A DNA stretch of 64,000 bases from Thermohalobaculum xanthum (GTDB lineage Bacteria; Pseudomonadota; Alphaproteobacteria; Rhodobacterales; Rhodobacteraceae). Under the pieces are notes generated by a model that saw nothing but the letters and a program-made list of their open reading frames with translations, was not told the DNA's origin and did not search any database. The stretch lies in NCBI RefSeq assembly GCF_016623495.1, contig NZ_JAEHHL010000001.1, forward strand, positions 124,001-188,000, written 5' to 3'. Shown piece after piece: positions 43,105 to 53,505 of the stretch. A program made the translations under genes and the position numbers. Numbering within the stretch: position 1 is the stretch's first letter; each line of letters begins with the position of its first letter.

Positions 43105-44103
43105 TCAGGCTTCGGCGTAGATGTCGGTCCAGAGCTCGTCGAGCGCGGGCTCGGGGCTCTCTTGCGCGAACTTCGCGGACTCGTTCACCTCGGCCTTCAC
43201 GTCCTTGTCGATTTCCTTGAGCTTGTCCTCGTCGGCGACGCCTTGCTCGATCAGGACCTTGCGAAGGCCCTCGATCGGGTCGCGCGTCTCGCGCATCTTC
43301 GACACTTCCTCGCGCGTGCGGTACTTTGCCGGGTCCGACATCGAGTGGCCCCGATACCGATAGGTCTTCATCTCGAGGATGTACGGCCCCTTGCCCGAGC
43401 GGCAATGCGCGAGCGCGCGCGCGCCGGCTTCGCGAACGGCCAGCACGTCCATGCCGTCGACCTCTTCGCCCGGGATGCCGAAGGCCTCGCCGCGGGTGTA
43501 GAGCGCCGGCGTCGAGGTCGAGCGCTTCTGCGCGGTGCCCATCGCGTACTGGTTGTTCTCGATGACGAAGATGACCGGCAGCTTCCAGAGCGCGGCCATG
43601 TTGAAGGTCTCGTAGATCTGGCCCTGATTCGCCGCGCCGTCGCCGAAATAGGTCAGAGACACCTGGTCCGTGCCCTTGTAGCGGTTGGCGAAGGCCAGTC
43701 CCGCGCCGATCGGCACCTGCGCGCCCACGATCCCGTGGCCGCCGTAGAACTCGGCTTCCTTCGAGAACATGTGCATCGAGCCGCCCTTGCCCTTGGAATA
43801 GCCGCCCTCGCGGCCGGTCAGCTCGGCCATCACGCCCTTGGCGTCCATGCCGGCGGCCAGCATGTGGCCGTGATCGCGATACGAGGTGACCACCTGGTCG
43901 CCCTTCTTGCCCGCGCCCTGCAGCCCCACGACGACGGCCTCCTGGCCGATGTAGAGGTGGCAGAACCCGCCGATCAGCCCCATGCCGTAGAGTTGACCCG
44001 CCTTCTCCTCGAAACGGCGGATCAGCAGCATGTCGCGGTACATGCCCAACATCTCCTCGGGCGAGGGGCTGTTGGTCTTCCGCCGTGTTCTGGGACTTGC
44101 CAT
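43105..44103 (-). CDS. pdhA: Pyruvate dehydrogenase E1 alpha subunit
   Basis: A 332-residue thiamine-dependent subunit. The thiamine diphosphate motif runs from GDGAANQG (154-161) to ENN (182-184). RRFEEKAGQLYG and GGSMHMF are other family landmarks, and the phosphorylation-loop equivalent YRYRGHSMSDP is present. First gene of the operon; it starts 18 bases ahead of pdhB. A pair of 9-bp inverted half-sites lies about 125-170 bases upstream. Confidence 0.97.
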   Translation of the reverse strand: MASPRTRRKTNSPSPEEMLGMYRDMLLIRRFEEKAGQLYGMGLIGGFCHLYIGQEAVVVGLQGAGKKGDQVVTSYRDHGHMLAAGMDAKGVMAELTGREGGYSKGKGGSMHMFSKEAEFYGGHGIVGAQVPIGAGLAFANRYKGTDQVSLTYFGDGAANQGQIYETFNMAALWKLPVIFVIENNQYAMGTAQKRSTSTPALYTRGEAFGIPGEEVDGMDVLAVREAGARALAHCRSGKGPYILEMKTYRYRGHSMSDPAKYRTREEVSKMRETRDPIEGLRKVLIEQGVADEDKLKEIDKDVKAEVNESAKFAQESPEPALDELWTDIYAEA

Positions 44104-44227
44104 TGGGGTCTCCTCCGTGTGACGCAGCTTTTCTCACCGGCGCAGAGACGCCGTCTCCGCGACACTGGCGGCGACGGCGCTCACGCACCGGACTTTAGCG
44201 ACAGTCTAGGGGCAGCGCACGCGAGAT

Positions 44228-44271
44228 TGAAATCAGTTCGTTGCTAAATGCGCGCCCTGGCGCTGATTTCA
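44228..44271. promoter_or_regulatory. Paired 9-bp half-sites upstream of pdhA
   Basis: TGAAATCAG (44228-44236) and its exact complement CTGATTTCA (44263-44271) lie 26 bases apart in the 222-base gap between the FtsB-like gene and pdhA. The region has more A+T than its surroundings. It could be an operator bound at two half-sites or a long-loop RNA hairpin at the end of the FtsB-like gene. Confidence 0.45.
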
Positions 44272-44325
44272 TTGCATGCGGAAGGCCCTCGGGCACGCGG
44301 GCGTGCCGGAGCGAGCGGCCCTCGA

Positions 44326-44625
44326 TCAGCGGATCACGATCTCGTCCGTGCGGACATAGCCCAGCACGGCACGCGCCCGCTCTTCCAGCAGGTCAAGATC
44401 GAGATAGGCCTCGTCGAGACGGTGAACGCGGTTGGCAAGCTCGGCGTTCCTGGCGTCGAGCATGGCCAGTTCCTGCTCGAGCGCAGCAACGTTCCGACCG
44501 GCATCGTGGAGTGCAGTAAGGCTACGGTCGCCCTGCAGGCCCGAATGAAGAAAGGCCAAAGCGGCAACCACAAGGAGTATAAAGAATAGCGGGACCAGCA
44601 CTTGGCCCCATTCCAGCCTACTCAT
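44326..44625 (-). CDS. FtsB/DivIC-like septum formation initiator
   Basis: A 99-residue protein, start ATG 44623-44625. One membrane helix at about residues 8-27 (VLVPLFFILLVVAALAFLHSG) is followed by a coiled coil (ALEQELAMLDARNAELANRVHRL) and the ending VLGYVRTDEIVIR. This small one-helix plus coiled-coil layout is that of FtsB-type divisome proteins. In alphaproteobacteria the gene commonly lies between eno and pdhA; here it is next to pdhA, with an exchanger gene inserted before eno. Confidence 0.82.
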   Translation of the reverse strand: MSRLEWGQVLVPLFFILLVVAALAFLHSGLQGDRSLTALHDAGRNVAALEQELAMLDARNAELANRVHRLDEAYLDLDLLEERARAVLGYVRTDEIVIR

Positions 44626-44852
44626 CGCACCCCAATCCCTCAACGCGGCTGGTGCCACGGCGCCGCTTGTGCGGTCATCGCGCCCAAGATGCCGTAAACC
44701 AGCGCCTGCGTGAATCGGGTTATTCGTGCTGCCCCAGAATTTTGTCGCCATGTGTTGCAGAAGCCTCGCAGGGGTCTTGCTGGGCGTGTGAGCCGATCCC
44801 ACATGCTGACGCGCGCGACTGACGCGCGGCGCTCGCTCAAGGGGCGGCATTC

Positions 44853-45794
44853 ATGCTCATCGAAATCTTCCTTCCGCTTCTCATGGGCGGAGCACTCCTC
44901 GCGGGTGGCGGCGAGGCGTTGGTTCGCGGCAGCGCGGGCACCGCGAGGCGGCTCGGGCTGGCCCCCGTCGTGATCGGCGTCTTGCTGATCGGATTCGGCA
45001 CCTCGACCCCCGAACTCCTGACGTCGGTCGAGGCCGCGCGCCTTGGCGCACCCGACATCGCGCTGGGCAACGCCCTGGGGTCGAACACCTGCAACGTGCT
45101 GCTGATCGGCGGCCTTGCGGCGATCATCGCGCCGATGACGGTGCACAAGGACGCGTTCCGCTTTGACCTCTGGATTGCCGTCACCGTCGCCGTCACCCTC
45201 GCGCTTGCCATGGTCGCCGGGCCGCTCACGCCGATGCTGGGCGCGCTGTTCCTGCTTTCGCTCGCGGTTTATGCGCTGGTCGCTTTGTCCGTGGGCGCGT
45301 CAAGCGCGGGAGGGCCGCAGGATACGGGCGCACATGGGGACGAGATCGCCCCGGTGCTGTGGCGCTCGCTCGCGATTGCGCTGGTCGGGCTGGTGGCCGC
45401 GCTGCTCGGCGCGCGGTTGTTCGTCGAGGGCGCGGTCGAGATCGCGCGGCTGTTTGATGTGTCCGAGGCGGTGATCGGCGCCTCGATCGTTGCCGTCGGG
45501 ACCTCGCTTCCGGAACTCGCGACCTCGATCATGGCGGCCCGGCGCGGCCAGTCCGAGCTCGCCCTGGGCAACATCATCGGATCGAACATCTTCAACATCC
45601 TCGGCGTGATCGGCGCGACGTTGATGGTCGGCGAGATCGCGCCGTCGTCCGAGGCGCTGCTGCGCGACCTGCCTGCGATGCTTGCGGCGACAGCGGCGCT
45701 CGTCGTCGTGATCCTGGTGCTGGGCCGGATGAGTCGCGCCATTGGTATCGCCCTGCTGGCGGGATACGGGCTCTATCTCGCGGTCATGCTCTGA
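44853..45794 (+). CDS. Sodium/calcium exchanger family protein
   Basis: A 313-residue, ten-helix membrane antiporter of the CaCA/YrbG type. Both internal alpha-repeats are clear: GFGTSTPEL with GNALGSN in the first half, and VGTSLPEL with GNIIGSN in the second. These conserved segments form the ion-binding site. Divergent from the FtsB-like gene, convergent with eno, followed by a stable hairpin. Cation specificity (Ca2+ or another) is inferred from family. Confidence 0.92.
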   Translation: MLIEIFLPLLMGGALLAGGGEALVRGSAGTARRLGLAPVVIGVLLIGFGTSTPELLTSVEAARLGAPDIALGNALGSNTCNVLLIGGLAAIIAPMTVHKDAFRFDLWIAVTVAVTLALAMVAGPLTPMLGALFLLSLAVYALVALSVGASSAGGPQDTGAHGDEIAPVLWRSLAIALVGLVAALLGARLFVEGAVEIARLFDVSEAVIGASIVAVGTSLPELATSIMAARRGQSELALGNIIGSNIFNILGVIGATLMVGEIAPSSEALLRDLPAMLAATAALVVVILVLGRMSRAIGIALLAGYGLYLAVML

Positions 45795-45802
45795 AAACGC
45801 GA

Positions 45803-45833
45803 CACGCACCGGCCAGCCCTGGTCCGGTGCGTG
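45803..45833 (+). terminator. Hairpin between the exchanger and eno
   Basis: CACGCACCGG (45803-45812) and CCGGTGCGTG (45824-45833) are perfect complements with an 11-base loop. Placed between convergent genes, it may serve both strands; no strong U-run on either side. Confidence 0.6.
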
Positions 45834-45890
45834 CATTCATCTCGCCGCGGCGGTAACGCCTTGCCGCCGGCCGGGGGGCTGGCTGGCCGC

Positions 45891-47249
<1,359 letters not shown>

Positions 47250-47285
47250 CTAGGGCAGGGGCGTCACGGCAGGGTGCGTGGGCGA

Positions 47286-47321
47286 CAAAAAAGAAGCGGG
47301 CGCCCGCGAGGGGGCGCCCGC
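47286..47321 (-). terminator. Terminator of the iron-binding protein gene
   Basis: On the minus strand GCGGGCGCCC and GGGCGCCCGC (47296-47305 and 47312-47321) pair around a six-base loop and run into a U-tract (six A's on the plus strand at 47287-47292). One of the clearest intrinsic terminators in the window. Confidence 0.9.
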
Positions 47322-47342
47322 AAGTCAGCCCGGGAAGGGCAT

Positions 47343-48368
47343 TCAGGAATTCGGGCCGAGGTCGAACTGCGTCTCCTCGACGATCTTCAGCGCCTCGCCG
47401 CGCAGGCTGCCGATCTCGGTCAGCCCGATCGTGTCGGGCTCGAACGTGCCCCAGCTGTTCACCAGGTCCGAGGGCTCGACGCCGGCGCGCACCGGGTATT
47501 CATGGTTGAGGCTCGCATAAAGCTCCTGCGCCTCGGGCGAGAGCAGGAAGTCGATCAGCTGCTCGGCCTCGGCCTTGTTCGGTGCCGAACGGGTGAGCGC
47601 CGCGCCCGAGATGTTCACATGCGCGCCGCCGCCCTCGAAGGTCGGGAACACCACGCGCACGGAATCGGCCCATTCCTTCTGCTCCGGATCCTCGAGCATC
47701 TTGCCCATGTAGTAGGTGTTGCCGATGGCGATGTCGCACTCGCCGGCCCAGACGGCCTTCACCTGCGCGCGGTCATTGCCCTGGGGCTTGCGCGCCAGGT
47801 TGTCGCGCAGACCCTCGACCCAGACCTTGGCGTCGGCCTCGCCGTGATGGGCGATCACCGCCGCGATCAGGGCGAGGTTGTAGGAATGGCTGCCCGGCCG
47901 CGCACAGATCCGGCCGCGCCATTTCGGATCGGCGAGATCCTCGAAGGTGGTGACTTCGCCCTCGGCGACACGCTCCTTCGAGGTGTAGGCAACCCGCGCG
48001 CGGGTGGTCAGCGCAAACCAGTGGCCGGCCTCGTCGCGCAGGGTCGCAGGCACGACCTCGCCGACGGTGGCGTTGCCGTGCGGCTGCGTGAGACCGGCAT
48101 CGGTCGCCGCCTTCACGTTCGAGATGTCGGCGGTCATGTAGAGGTCGGCGGGGCTGCGGTCGCCCTCGGCCTTCATGCGCTCGATCAGGCCCTTCTCGGC
48201 GTAGAGCACGTTGACATCGATGCCCGTCTGGGCGGTGAAGGCATCGAAGATCGGCTGGATCAGCTCAGGCTGACGCGTGGTGTAGACATTCACCTCGGCG
48301 GCCGTGGCCGCGCTTGCCGAAAGGGCGGTCGCGATTGCCGTGGCTGCCGCGATCAGGGGTTTGCGCAT
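47343..48368 (-). CDS. Iron(III) ABC transporter substrate-binding protein
   Basis: A 341-residue periplasmic protein with a signal peptide (1-24). The mature N-terminus EVNVYTTRQPELIQPIFDAF is that of FbpA/FutA-type ferric-ion binders, and the tandem iron-ligand tyrosines Tyr219-Tyr220 in IGNTYYMG are present. No permease or ATPase gene is adjacent: mazG lies upstream and eno downstream. It is transcribed alone from a recognisable promoter with an operator-like palindrome, and ends in a strong terminator. Confidence 0.92.
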   Translation of the reverse strand: MRKPLIAAATAIATALSASAATAAEVNVYTTRQPELIQPIFDAFTAQTGIDVNVLYAEKGLIERMKAEGDRSPADLYMTADISNVKAATDAGLTQPHGNATVGEVVPATLRDEAGHWFALTTRARVAYTSKERVAEGEVTTFEDLADPKWRGRICARPGSHSYNLALIAAVIAHHGEADAKVWVEGLRDNLARKPQGNDRAQVKAVWAGECDIAIGNTYYMGKMLEDPEQKEWADSVRVVFPTFEGGGAHVNISGAALTRSAPNKAEAEQLIDFLLSPEAQELYASLNHEYPVRAGVEPSDLVNSWGTFEPDTIGLTEIGSLRGEALKIVEETQFDLGPNS

Positions 48369-48398
48369 CGTGGTCTCCCTCGTGGATTGGCTGGAAAC

Positions 48399-48427
48399 CT
48401 GATAGACGACAAAAACACTCGGATCAA
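48399..48427 (-). promoter_or_regulatory. Candidate promoter of the iron-binding protein gene
   Basis: On the minus strand TTGATC (48422-48427) and TATCAG (48399-48404) are exactly 17 bases apart, in an AT-rich patch, about 30 bases before the start codon. Confidence 0.6.
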
Positions 48428-48437
48428 TAACTGAGTG
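48416..48437. promoter_or_regulatory. Operator-like palindrome over the -35
   Basis: CACTCGG and CTGAGTG form a 7-bp inverted repeat (one G-T pair) around ATCAATAA and cover the -35 of the promoter above. An iron-responsive repressor is the natural candidate. The sequence is not one I recognise as a Fur, Irr or RirA consensus. Confidence 0.5.
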
Positions 48438-48485
48438 AAACGATAAGAAACTACTTGGCGGCGTGCGACAACCCGCCGCGCTGCG

Positions 48486-49337
48486 TCATCCGCGAGCCTT
48501 CTCGCGCGCCTTCACGGCGTTCCAGATCGCGTCCATCTCGGCCAGGGTCGCGTCGTCGGGCCTGCGCCCCTCGGCCTTGAGCGCATCCTCGATGCCCCGG
48601 AAACGGCGCTCGAATTTCGCATTGGCGCGGCGCAGCGCGGCCTCGGGGTCGACCTTCAGGTGGCGGGCGAGATTGGCCATCACGAACAGCAGGTCGCCGT
48701 ATTCCTCCTCGATCCTGTCATGGTCACCCTGCGGGAGCTCGTCGACCAGCTCGCGTGTCTCCTCGGCGATCTTGCTCAGCACGTCACGCGGGTCGGTCCA
48801 GTCAAAGCCGACGGTTGCCGCCCGCTTGGTCAGCTTCACCGCCCGGGTCAGGGCCGCCAGCGTCGAGGGCACGCCGTCCAGCACGCTCTCGCGTGTCTCG
48901 CCGCGCGCGGCGCGCTCGGCCGCTTTCATCCCCTCCCAGTCCACGCTCGCGGGATCGGCGCGGGGCGCGCCGGGCGCGTCGCCAAAGACATGCGGGTGGC
49001 GGCGCAGCATCTTGTCGCTGACCGCTGCCACGACGGCGTCGAAGTCGAACTCGTCCGCTTCCTCGGCCATGTGCGCGTGGTAGACGACCTGTAGCAACAG
49101 ATCGCCGAGCTCCTCGCGCAGATGGCCCATGTCGCCCGAGGCGATCGCATCCGCGACCTCGCAGGCCTCCTCGACGGTGTAGGGCGCGATGGTGGCGAAG
49201 GTCTGCTCGCGGTCCCAGGGGCATCCGTCGGGCGCGCGCAGCCGGGCCATGATCTCGAGCAGGCGCTCGATCCCCGCCTTGCGATCGAAGACCACCGCGT
49301 CCGAGGCGGTTCTGGGTTCCACCGGCCTTCGGGTCAT
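48486..49337 (-). CDS. mazG: Nucleoside triphosphate pyrophosphohydrolase MazG
   Basis: A 283-residue two-domain MazG. The first domain opens RLRAPDGCPWDREQT and has the metal-binding EEACEVADAI and EELGDLLLQVVYHA helices; the second has KIAEETRELVDE and EEEYGDLLFVMANLARH. It removes pyrophosphate from NTPs and helps limit ppGpp or damaged nucleotides. Its ATG overlaps the stop of the transporter gene in front (ATGA), making ydcF-eamA-mazG one unit. Confidence 0.95.
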   Translation of the reverse strand: MTRRPVEPRTASDAVVFDRKAGIERLLEIMARLRAPDGCPWDREQTFATIAPYTVEEACEVADAIASGDMGHLREELGDLLLQVVYHAHMAEEADEFDFDAVVAAVSDKMLRRHPHVFGDAPGAPRADPASVDWEGMKAAERAARGETRESVLDGVPSTLAALTRAVKLTKRAATVGFDWTDPRDVLSKIAEETRELVDELPQGDHDRIEEEYGDLLFVMANLARHLKVDPEAALRRANAKFERRFRGIEDALKAEGRRPDDATLAEMDAIWNAVKAREKARG

Positions 49338-50221
49338 CGCCGCGCTCCCCGCAGATTGACAAGATTGCCCGCCAGGATCAGCGCCGCCCCGACGAACACG
49401 GCGATCTCCAGAGGCTCGCCGTAGATCAGGGCTGCCGCGATGGCGATGGCAGGCAGCCGCATGAACTCCATCGGCGCGACCACGGTCGCGGGCGCCGCGA
49501 AAAGCGCGCGCGTCAGGCTGAAATGGGCGGTCAGACCGCAGATCCCGACGAACAGCACCCAGGGCGCCAGGGCGGTCGAGGGTACGGTGATCCCACCGGG
49601 CAGGGCGCAGGCGATGCCCATCAGCATCTGGCTCAACGTCATCCAGAAAAGGATGTTGAGCGTGCCGTCCATGCGCGAGAGCCGCTTGGTCCAGATGTTC
49701 GTCAGCGCAAAGCCGATCGCGGCGGCCAGCGCCGCGGCATGCCCCGGCCCCAGCGGCGCCAGGCCGGGTCGCGTGACGATCAGGACGCCCGCAAAGCCCA
49801 GGGCCGCCGCAATCATGCCCGCGCGTGTCATGCGCTCGCCCAGCAGCAGGGGCGCGAACAGGGCCACCCAGATCGGGTTCGTGAACTCGATCGCCACCAG
49901 CTGTGCAAGCGGGATCGTCGCGATCCCGAAGAACCAGAAGTTCTGCGCCGCGAAATGGATCACGTTGCGGGTCAGGTGCGCGCCCGGCTGGCGCGTGCGC
50001 ATCCCGGCCGGGCCATACGTGGCCAGAAGCATCGCGGTGATGATCGGAAGGCCGATGGCCGAGCGGTAGGCCATGATCTCGAAGGTATCGAGCTCGGCCG
50101 AGAGCTCGCGCCCGGCGATCGCCATGGCGCCGAACGAGATGATGGCGCCGACCATCCAGCCGGCCGCAGCCAAGGGCCGTGACGGCCCGCTCAGCACCGA
50201 CGCGGCGTCACGCGGGCTCAT
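49334..50221 (-). CDS. EamA/DMT-family transporter
   Basis: A 295-residue membrane protein with ten predicted helices and two EamA repeats. FGAMAIAGRELSAELDTFEI and YRSAIGLPII open the first repeat; ALTNIWTKRLSRMD and FMRLPAIAIAAALIYGEP mark the second. The start ATG at 50219-50221 overlaps the ydcF stop, and its own stop overlaps the mazG start. Substrate unknown: the family includes exporters of amino acids, nucleotides and drugs. Confidence 0.88.
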   Translation of the reverse strand: MSPRDAASVLSGPSRPLAAAGWMVGAIISFGAMAIAGRELSAELDTFEIMAYRSAIGLPIITAMLLATYGPAGMRTRQPGAHLTRNVIHFAAQNFWFFGIATIPLAQLVAIEFTNPIWVALFAPLLLGERMTRAGMIAAALGFAGVLIVTRPGLAPLGPGHAAALAAAIGFALTNIWTKRLSRMDGTLNILFWMTLSQMLMGIACALPGGITVPSTALAPWVLFVGICGLTAHFSLTRALFAAPATVVAPMEFMRLPAIAIAAALIYGEPLEIAVFVGAALILAGNLVNLRGARR

Positions 50222-50916
50222 CGGATCATCCCCCCGCGCGTGGCGTTGTCGACGCCAGCCAGCGCCAGGGCCTCCCACGCCGCCACCTTGCCCAGGTTGA
50301 GCCACCAGGCCGCCGCCTCGCGCAGATGATAGGTCAGGCGCGCACGGCTGATCGGCTTGCCGCGCGCACGCGCAAGCGCGTAATCGGGCCAGTCGCCGAC
50401 GAAGTAGCGCCACAAGGCGCGGGCGCGCAGCATGTGGACGGGGTCGGTCACAAGGATGACGCGTCCCTCGGGACGCTCGCCTAGGAGGTCGACCGTGAAG
50501 CGGACGTTCTCGAAGGTCGACACCGCCCGTGGCTCGACCAGCAGCTTGTCTGGCTGCGGCAGACCGTTCAGATGCGCGAGGACGGCGGTGTTGGCCCTGA
50601 CGAGATCAGGGAAGGGGGCCACGGTTTCCGACACCACGACCGTGGCATCCGGCATCCGTGCGGAAATCTCCAGCCCTCGGATCATCCGGTAATCGGTGTC
50701 GACCCGGCACGGGTTGTTGCCGAACTCGCCGCCCAGCACCACGATCAACTCGGCCGGCTCGGGCGATGCCGCCGCGAGCGCACGATGCGCCGCCGCCGCC
50801 GCGAATGTCGCGAAGAAGCTCAGGGCGCCGATTGCCGCGGCCGCCAGCGCCACGCGCAAAGGGCGCGAGAATGCTGCGCGGCCTCGTTCTCGGTGTCCGC
50901 CTCGCTGGAGTATCAT
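50218..50916 (-). CDS. YdcF/ElyC-family (DUF218) membrane protein
   Basis: About 232 residues. An N-terminal membrane helix (PLRVALAAAAIGALSFFATF) is followed by a DUF218 domain: AELIVVLGGEFGN, TVVVSETV, EPRAVSTFENVRFT and VILVTDPVHMLRA, the last being the typical DUF218 ending. Related proteins act in envelope polysaccharide handling. In-frame ATGs at 50973 and 50982 would add 19 or 22 residues; none of the starts has a convincing SD, so the N-terminus is uncertain. Overlaps the transporter gene by four bases. Confidence 0.78.
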   Translation of the reverse strand: MILQRGGHRERGRAAFSRPLRVALAAAAIGALSFFATFAAAAAHRALAAASPEPAELIVVLGGEFGNNPCRVDTDYRMIRGLEISARMPDATVVVSETVAPFPDLVRANTAVLAHLNGLPQPDKLLVEPRAVSTFENVRFTVDLLGERPEGRVILVTDPVHMLRARALWRYFVGDWPDYALARARGKPISRARLTYHLREAAAWWLNLGKVAAWEALALAGVDNATRGGMIR

Positions 50917-51120
50917 GGGCGTTGCGTCGCTCCGGCCTGCGGGGATTCGTCTGCGCTCCGGAAAGTGGAGCATGGGCGGCATCTCTTTAGCGGCTGTGGC
51001 GACGTCACGCCAGACGTGGCGCCGGTCGGCTCGCCGAAGAGTCGGCCAGCATGATTTCGGTCAATGCACGATCCGCCCCGGCGGGCGAAGACGATGAGAC
51101 CCAAGGAAGGAGGGGCCACC

Positions 51121-51528
51121 ATGTACAAGAATGTTCTCGTCCCCGTCGCGCTCGACCATGCCGAGAAGGGGAACACCGCGCTCGCCGTCGCGCGGCAGCT
51201 TCTCGATCAGGGCGGGCAGATCACGTTGCTACACGTGATGGAGGAAATCCCGGGCTTCGCGGCGAGCCACCTGCCCGAGGGCACCCTTCGCCGCAACGAG
51301 GACGCGGCCGTCAACGCCCTGCGCGAGCTCGCGGGCGGTGCCGGCGACGTGACGCCAAAGGTGGTCTGGGGTCATTCCGGGCGCACGATTCTCGACTATG
51401 CCGAGGACAACAAGACCGACTGCATCGTGATCGCTTCGCACAAGCCGGGGCTCGAGGACTATTTCCTCGGCTCCACCGCCGCGCGCGTCGTCCGCCACGC
51501 GCAGTGCTGCGTGCATGTGATGCGCTGA
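51121..51528 (+). CDS. Universal stress protein
   Basis: A 135-residue UspA-fold protein; GGAAGGAGG lies 7 bases ahead of ATG 51121. It starts MYKNVLVPVALDHAEKGN with a conserved Asp, and has the ATP-loop-like ending GLEDYFLGSTAARVVRHAQC (GSTA-R-V-RHA), though the usual G in 'GS-HG' is an Ala (IASHKPG). Stand-alone gene convergent with the DapA-like gene. Confidence 0.9.
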   Translation: MYKNVLVPVALDHAEKGNTALAVARQLLDQGGQITLLHVMEEIPGFAASHLPEGTLRRNEDAAVNALRELAGGAGDVTPKVVWGHSGRTILDYAEDNKTDCIVIASHKPGLEDYFLGSTAARVVRHAQCCVHVMR

Positions 51529-51546
51529 CGTCCCTTCTCCGTCCGG

Positions 51547-52446
51547 TCAGCCCGGCAGTGCGCCGCAGCCTTCAAGCGCGCGGCGCACCGCTGCGATCCC
51601 CGCGGCGTCGAGCGCGGGTTGCGGCGGCAGCGGGTCGCCCACCGCGAAGCCCTGAAGCTGCAAGCCCGCCTTGACCGCGCCCGCAAGGTTGTAGCGGGCG
51701 AAGACTTCGTTGACCGCCCAGAGCCTGCGCTGGAGCGACATGGCCTCGTCCCACCGGCCGGCGCGGCACAGATCGTAGAGCTCGACCGACTGGCGCGGCA
51801 CGATGCATGACGGTCCCGCCATCCAGCCGCGCCCCCCGATCAGCATCACGGCCGCGGTGATATGCGACGAGGCGGCAAAGATCCCGAGCCGCCCCTCGGT
51901 GCGCTCCATGATCGTCAGCAGCCGGCCGGTATTGGTCGAGGCGTCCTTCAGGTAGCGGATGTTCGGGACGTGCGAGAGACGGTCGATCACCGCGAGCGTG
52001 AGGTCGACGCGCTGGAAGTTCGGATTGGTGTAGAGCACGACCGGAAGGCCTGCCGCCTCGGCCACCGCCGAGAAGTAGTCGACGATCCCGTCCTCGGGGA
52101 TCGGAAAATAGGCCTCGAGCGTCGCCATGACCCCTGCGACGCCCATCTCGCGGTAGCGCGCCGCCTGGGCTGCCGCGGCCGCCGTCGTGGTGGCGGCGAC
52201 GCCCGCGATCACGGGCACCCGCCCGCGCGCGGCCGCAACCACCGTCTCTACGACGTCGGCGCGCCGCCGCTCGTCCAGATACGCGAATTCGCCGGTCGAG
52301 CCAAGCGGGGTCAGCCCGTGCACGCCGGCTGCGATCAGGTGTTCGACAAGGGCGGCCAGAACCGGCCGATCGATCTCGCCCGAAGCATCGACGGGCGAGA
52401 CCAGGTAGGGGATCACGCCGTGAAGGCCATCCTCGTCGGATGTCAT
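51547..52446 (-). CDS. Dihydrodipicolinate synthase-family lyase
   Basis: A 299-residue TIM-barrel class I aldolase. The pyruvate-binding GSTGE is at 49-53, Tyr139 in LYTNP and the Schiff-base Lys167 in YLKDAS are in place. It is a family member rather than proven DapA: there are no lysine-pathway genes nearby, and the C-terminal part is divergent. Other members cleave N-acetylneuraminate, keto-deoxy sugars or hydroxyproline products. It lies 64 bases from ispA on the same strand. Confidence 0.85.
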   Translation of the reverse strand: MTSDEDGLHGVIPYLVSPVDASGEIDRPVLAALVEHLIAAGVHGLTPLGSTGEFAYLDERRRADVVETVVAAARGRVPVIAGVAATTTAAAAAQAARYREMGVAGVMATLEAYFPIPEDGIVDYFSAVAEAAGLPVVLYTNPNFQRVDLTLAVIDRLSHVPNIRYLKDASTNTGRLLTIMERTEGRLGIFAASSHITAAVMLIGGRGWMAGPSCIVPRQSVELYDLCRAGRWDEAMSLQRRLWAVNEVFARYNLAGAVKAGLQLQGFAVGDPLPPQPALDAAGIAAVRRALEGCGALPG

Positions 52447-52510
52447 CGGTGCATCTCCGCCACTAGCGACGCATCGTGCGGACCGCGTCGGGCCAGGCGG
52501 GCCGCGCCGG

Positions 52511-53425
52511 TCACGACCGGCGGTCGACCACGAAGCGCGCGGCCGCGATCAGCATCCCTGCGCGGGCACCGAACGGCGACAGCTCGGCCGCAGCGGTGCT
52601 GACAAGCTCGTCGGCACGCGCCCGCGCGCCGTCGATGCCAAGAATGTCGACGAAGGTCGCCTTGCCTGCGCCAGCGTCCTTGCCGACCGCCTTGCCGACC
52701 TCCTCGACCGTGCCGGTGACGTCCAGCAGGTCGTCCGCGATCTGGAACGCCTCGCCAAGCGCGCGCGCATAGGCCCGGATGCGCCCGATCTCGTCGTGCG
52801 ACGCGCCGCCGACGATCGCGCCGGCCTCGGCCGAGACTTCGATCAGCGCGCCCGTCTTCATCTGCTGCAGCTTGCGCACGGTCTCGGGCGCCATCGGCTC
52901 AGCGGCCGATTCCGCCGCGAGATCGATGGCCTGTCCGCCGACCATGCCCGCATGGCCGCTGGCCTGCGCCAGCCGCAGGCAAAGCCGCGCCCGCACGTCG
53001 CCATCGGGGTGGGTCGCGGGATCGGCAAGGATCTCGAAGGCGACCGTCTGCAGCGCATCGCCCGCCAGCACCGCCGTCGCCTCGTTCCATGCCTTGTGGA
53101 CGGTGGGCTTGCCCCGGCGCAGGTCGTCGTCATCCATGCAGGGCATGTCGTCATGGACGAGGCTGTAGGCGTGCAGGCATTCCATTGCAGCCCCTACGCG
53201 TGCGCCGCGCGCGGGTGGCGCGTCGAACAGCCGTGCCGTCTCCATCGCCAGGAAGGCGCGAAGCCGCTTGCCCCCGCCCATCACAGCGTAGCGCATCGCC
53301 TCGATCAACTCGGCCTCGCCGGGTGCGCCTTGCGGTTTGGGCAGGCAGGCGTCCAGCATCCGCTCGGCATCCGCCGCGGCTTCGCTGAGCGTCTCGGCGA
53401 AGGAGGCTTCAGTCGTCTGCATCAT
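52511..53425 (-). CDS. ispA: Farnesyl diphosphate synthase
   Basis: A 304-residue polyprenyl synthase making farnesyl diphosphate, the precursor of squalene. The first aspartate-rich motif is [10 protein letters not shown] (92-101), and the second is DDLLD (231-235). [10 protein letters not shown] near the N-terminus binds the homoallylic substrate. Two adjacent ATGs (53425 and 53422) are possible starts, with GAGG before them. The usual neighbours xseB and dxs are absent; instead it lies by the hopanoid genes. Confidence 0.95.
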   Translation of the reverse strand: MMQTTEASFAETLSEAAADAERMLDACLPKPQGAPGEAELIEAMRYAVMGGGKRLRAFLAMETARLFDAPPARGARVGAAMECLHAYSLVHDDMPCMDDDDLRRGKPTVHKAWNEATAVLAGDALQTVAFEILADPATHPDGDVRARLCLRLAQASGHAGMVGGQAIDLAAESAAEPMAPETVRKLQQMKTGALIEVSAEAGAIVGGASHDEIGRIRAYARALGEAFQIADDLLDVTGTVEEVGKAVGKDAGAGKATFVDILGIDGARARADELVSTAAAELSPFGARAGMLIAAARFVVDRRS

Positions 53426-53505
53426 GGTCCTCGTCGGCAGGAAAGAGGCGGGGCGCCGCGAGCGCCCGGCCCGGATCAGAAGGCAGCTTGGCGCCGCCGC
53501 GGCGC

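Noticed and set aside
51547-52446. Calling the DapA-like lyase true lysine-pathway DapA
   Set aside because: Family residues are shared by several lyases and nothing in the neighbourhood points to lysine synthesis.
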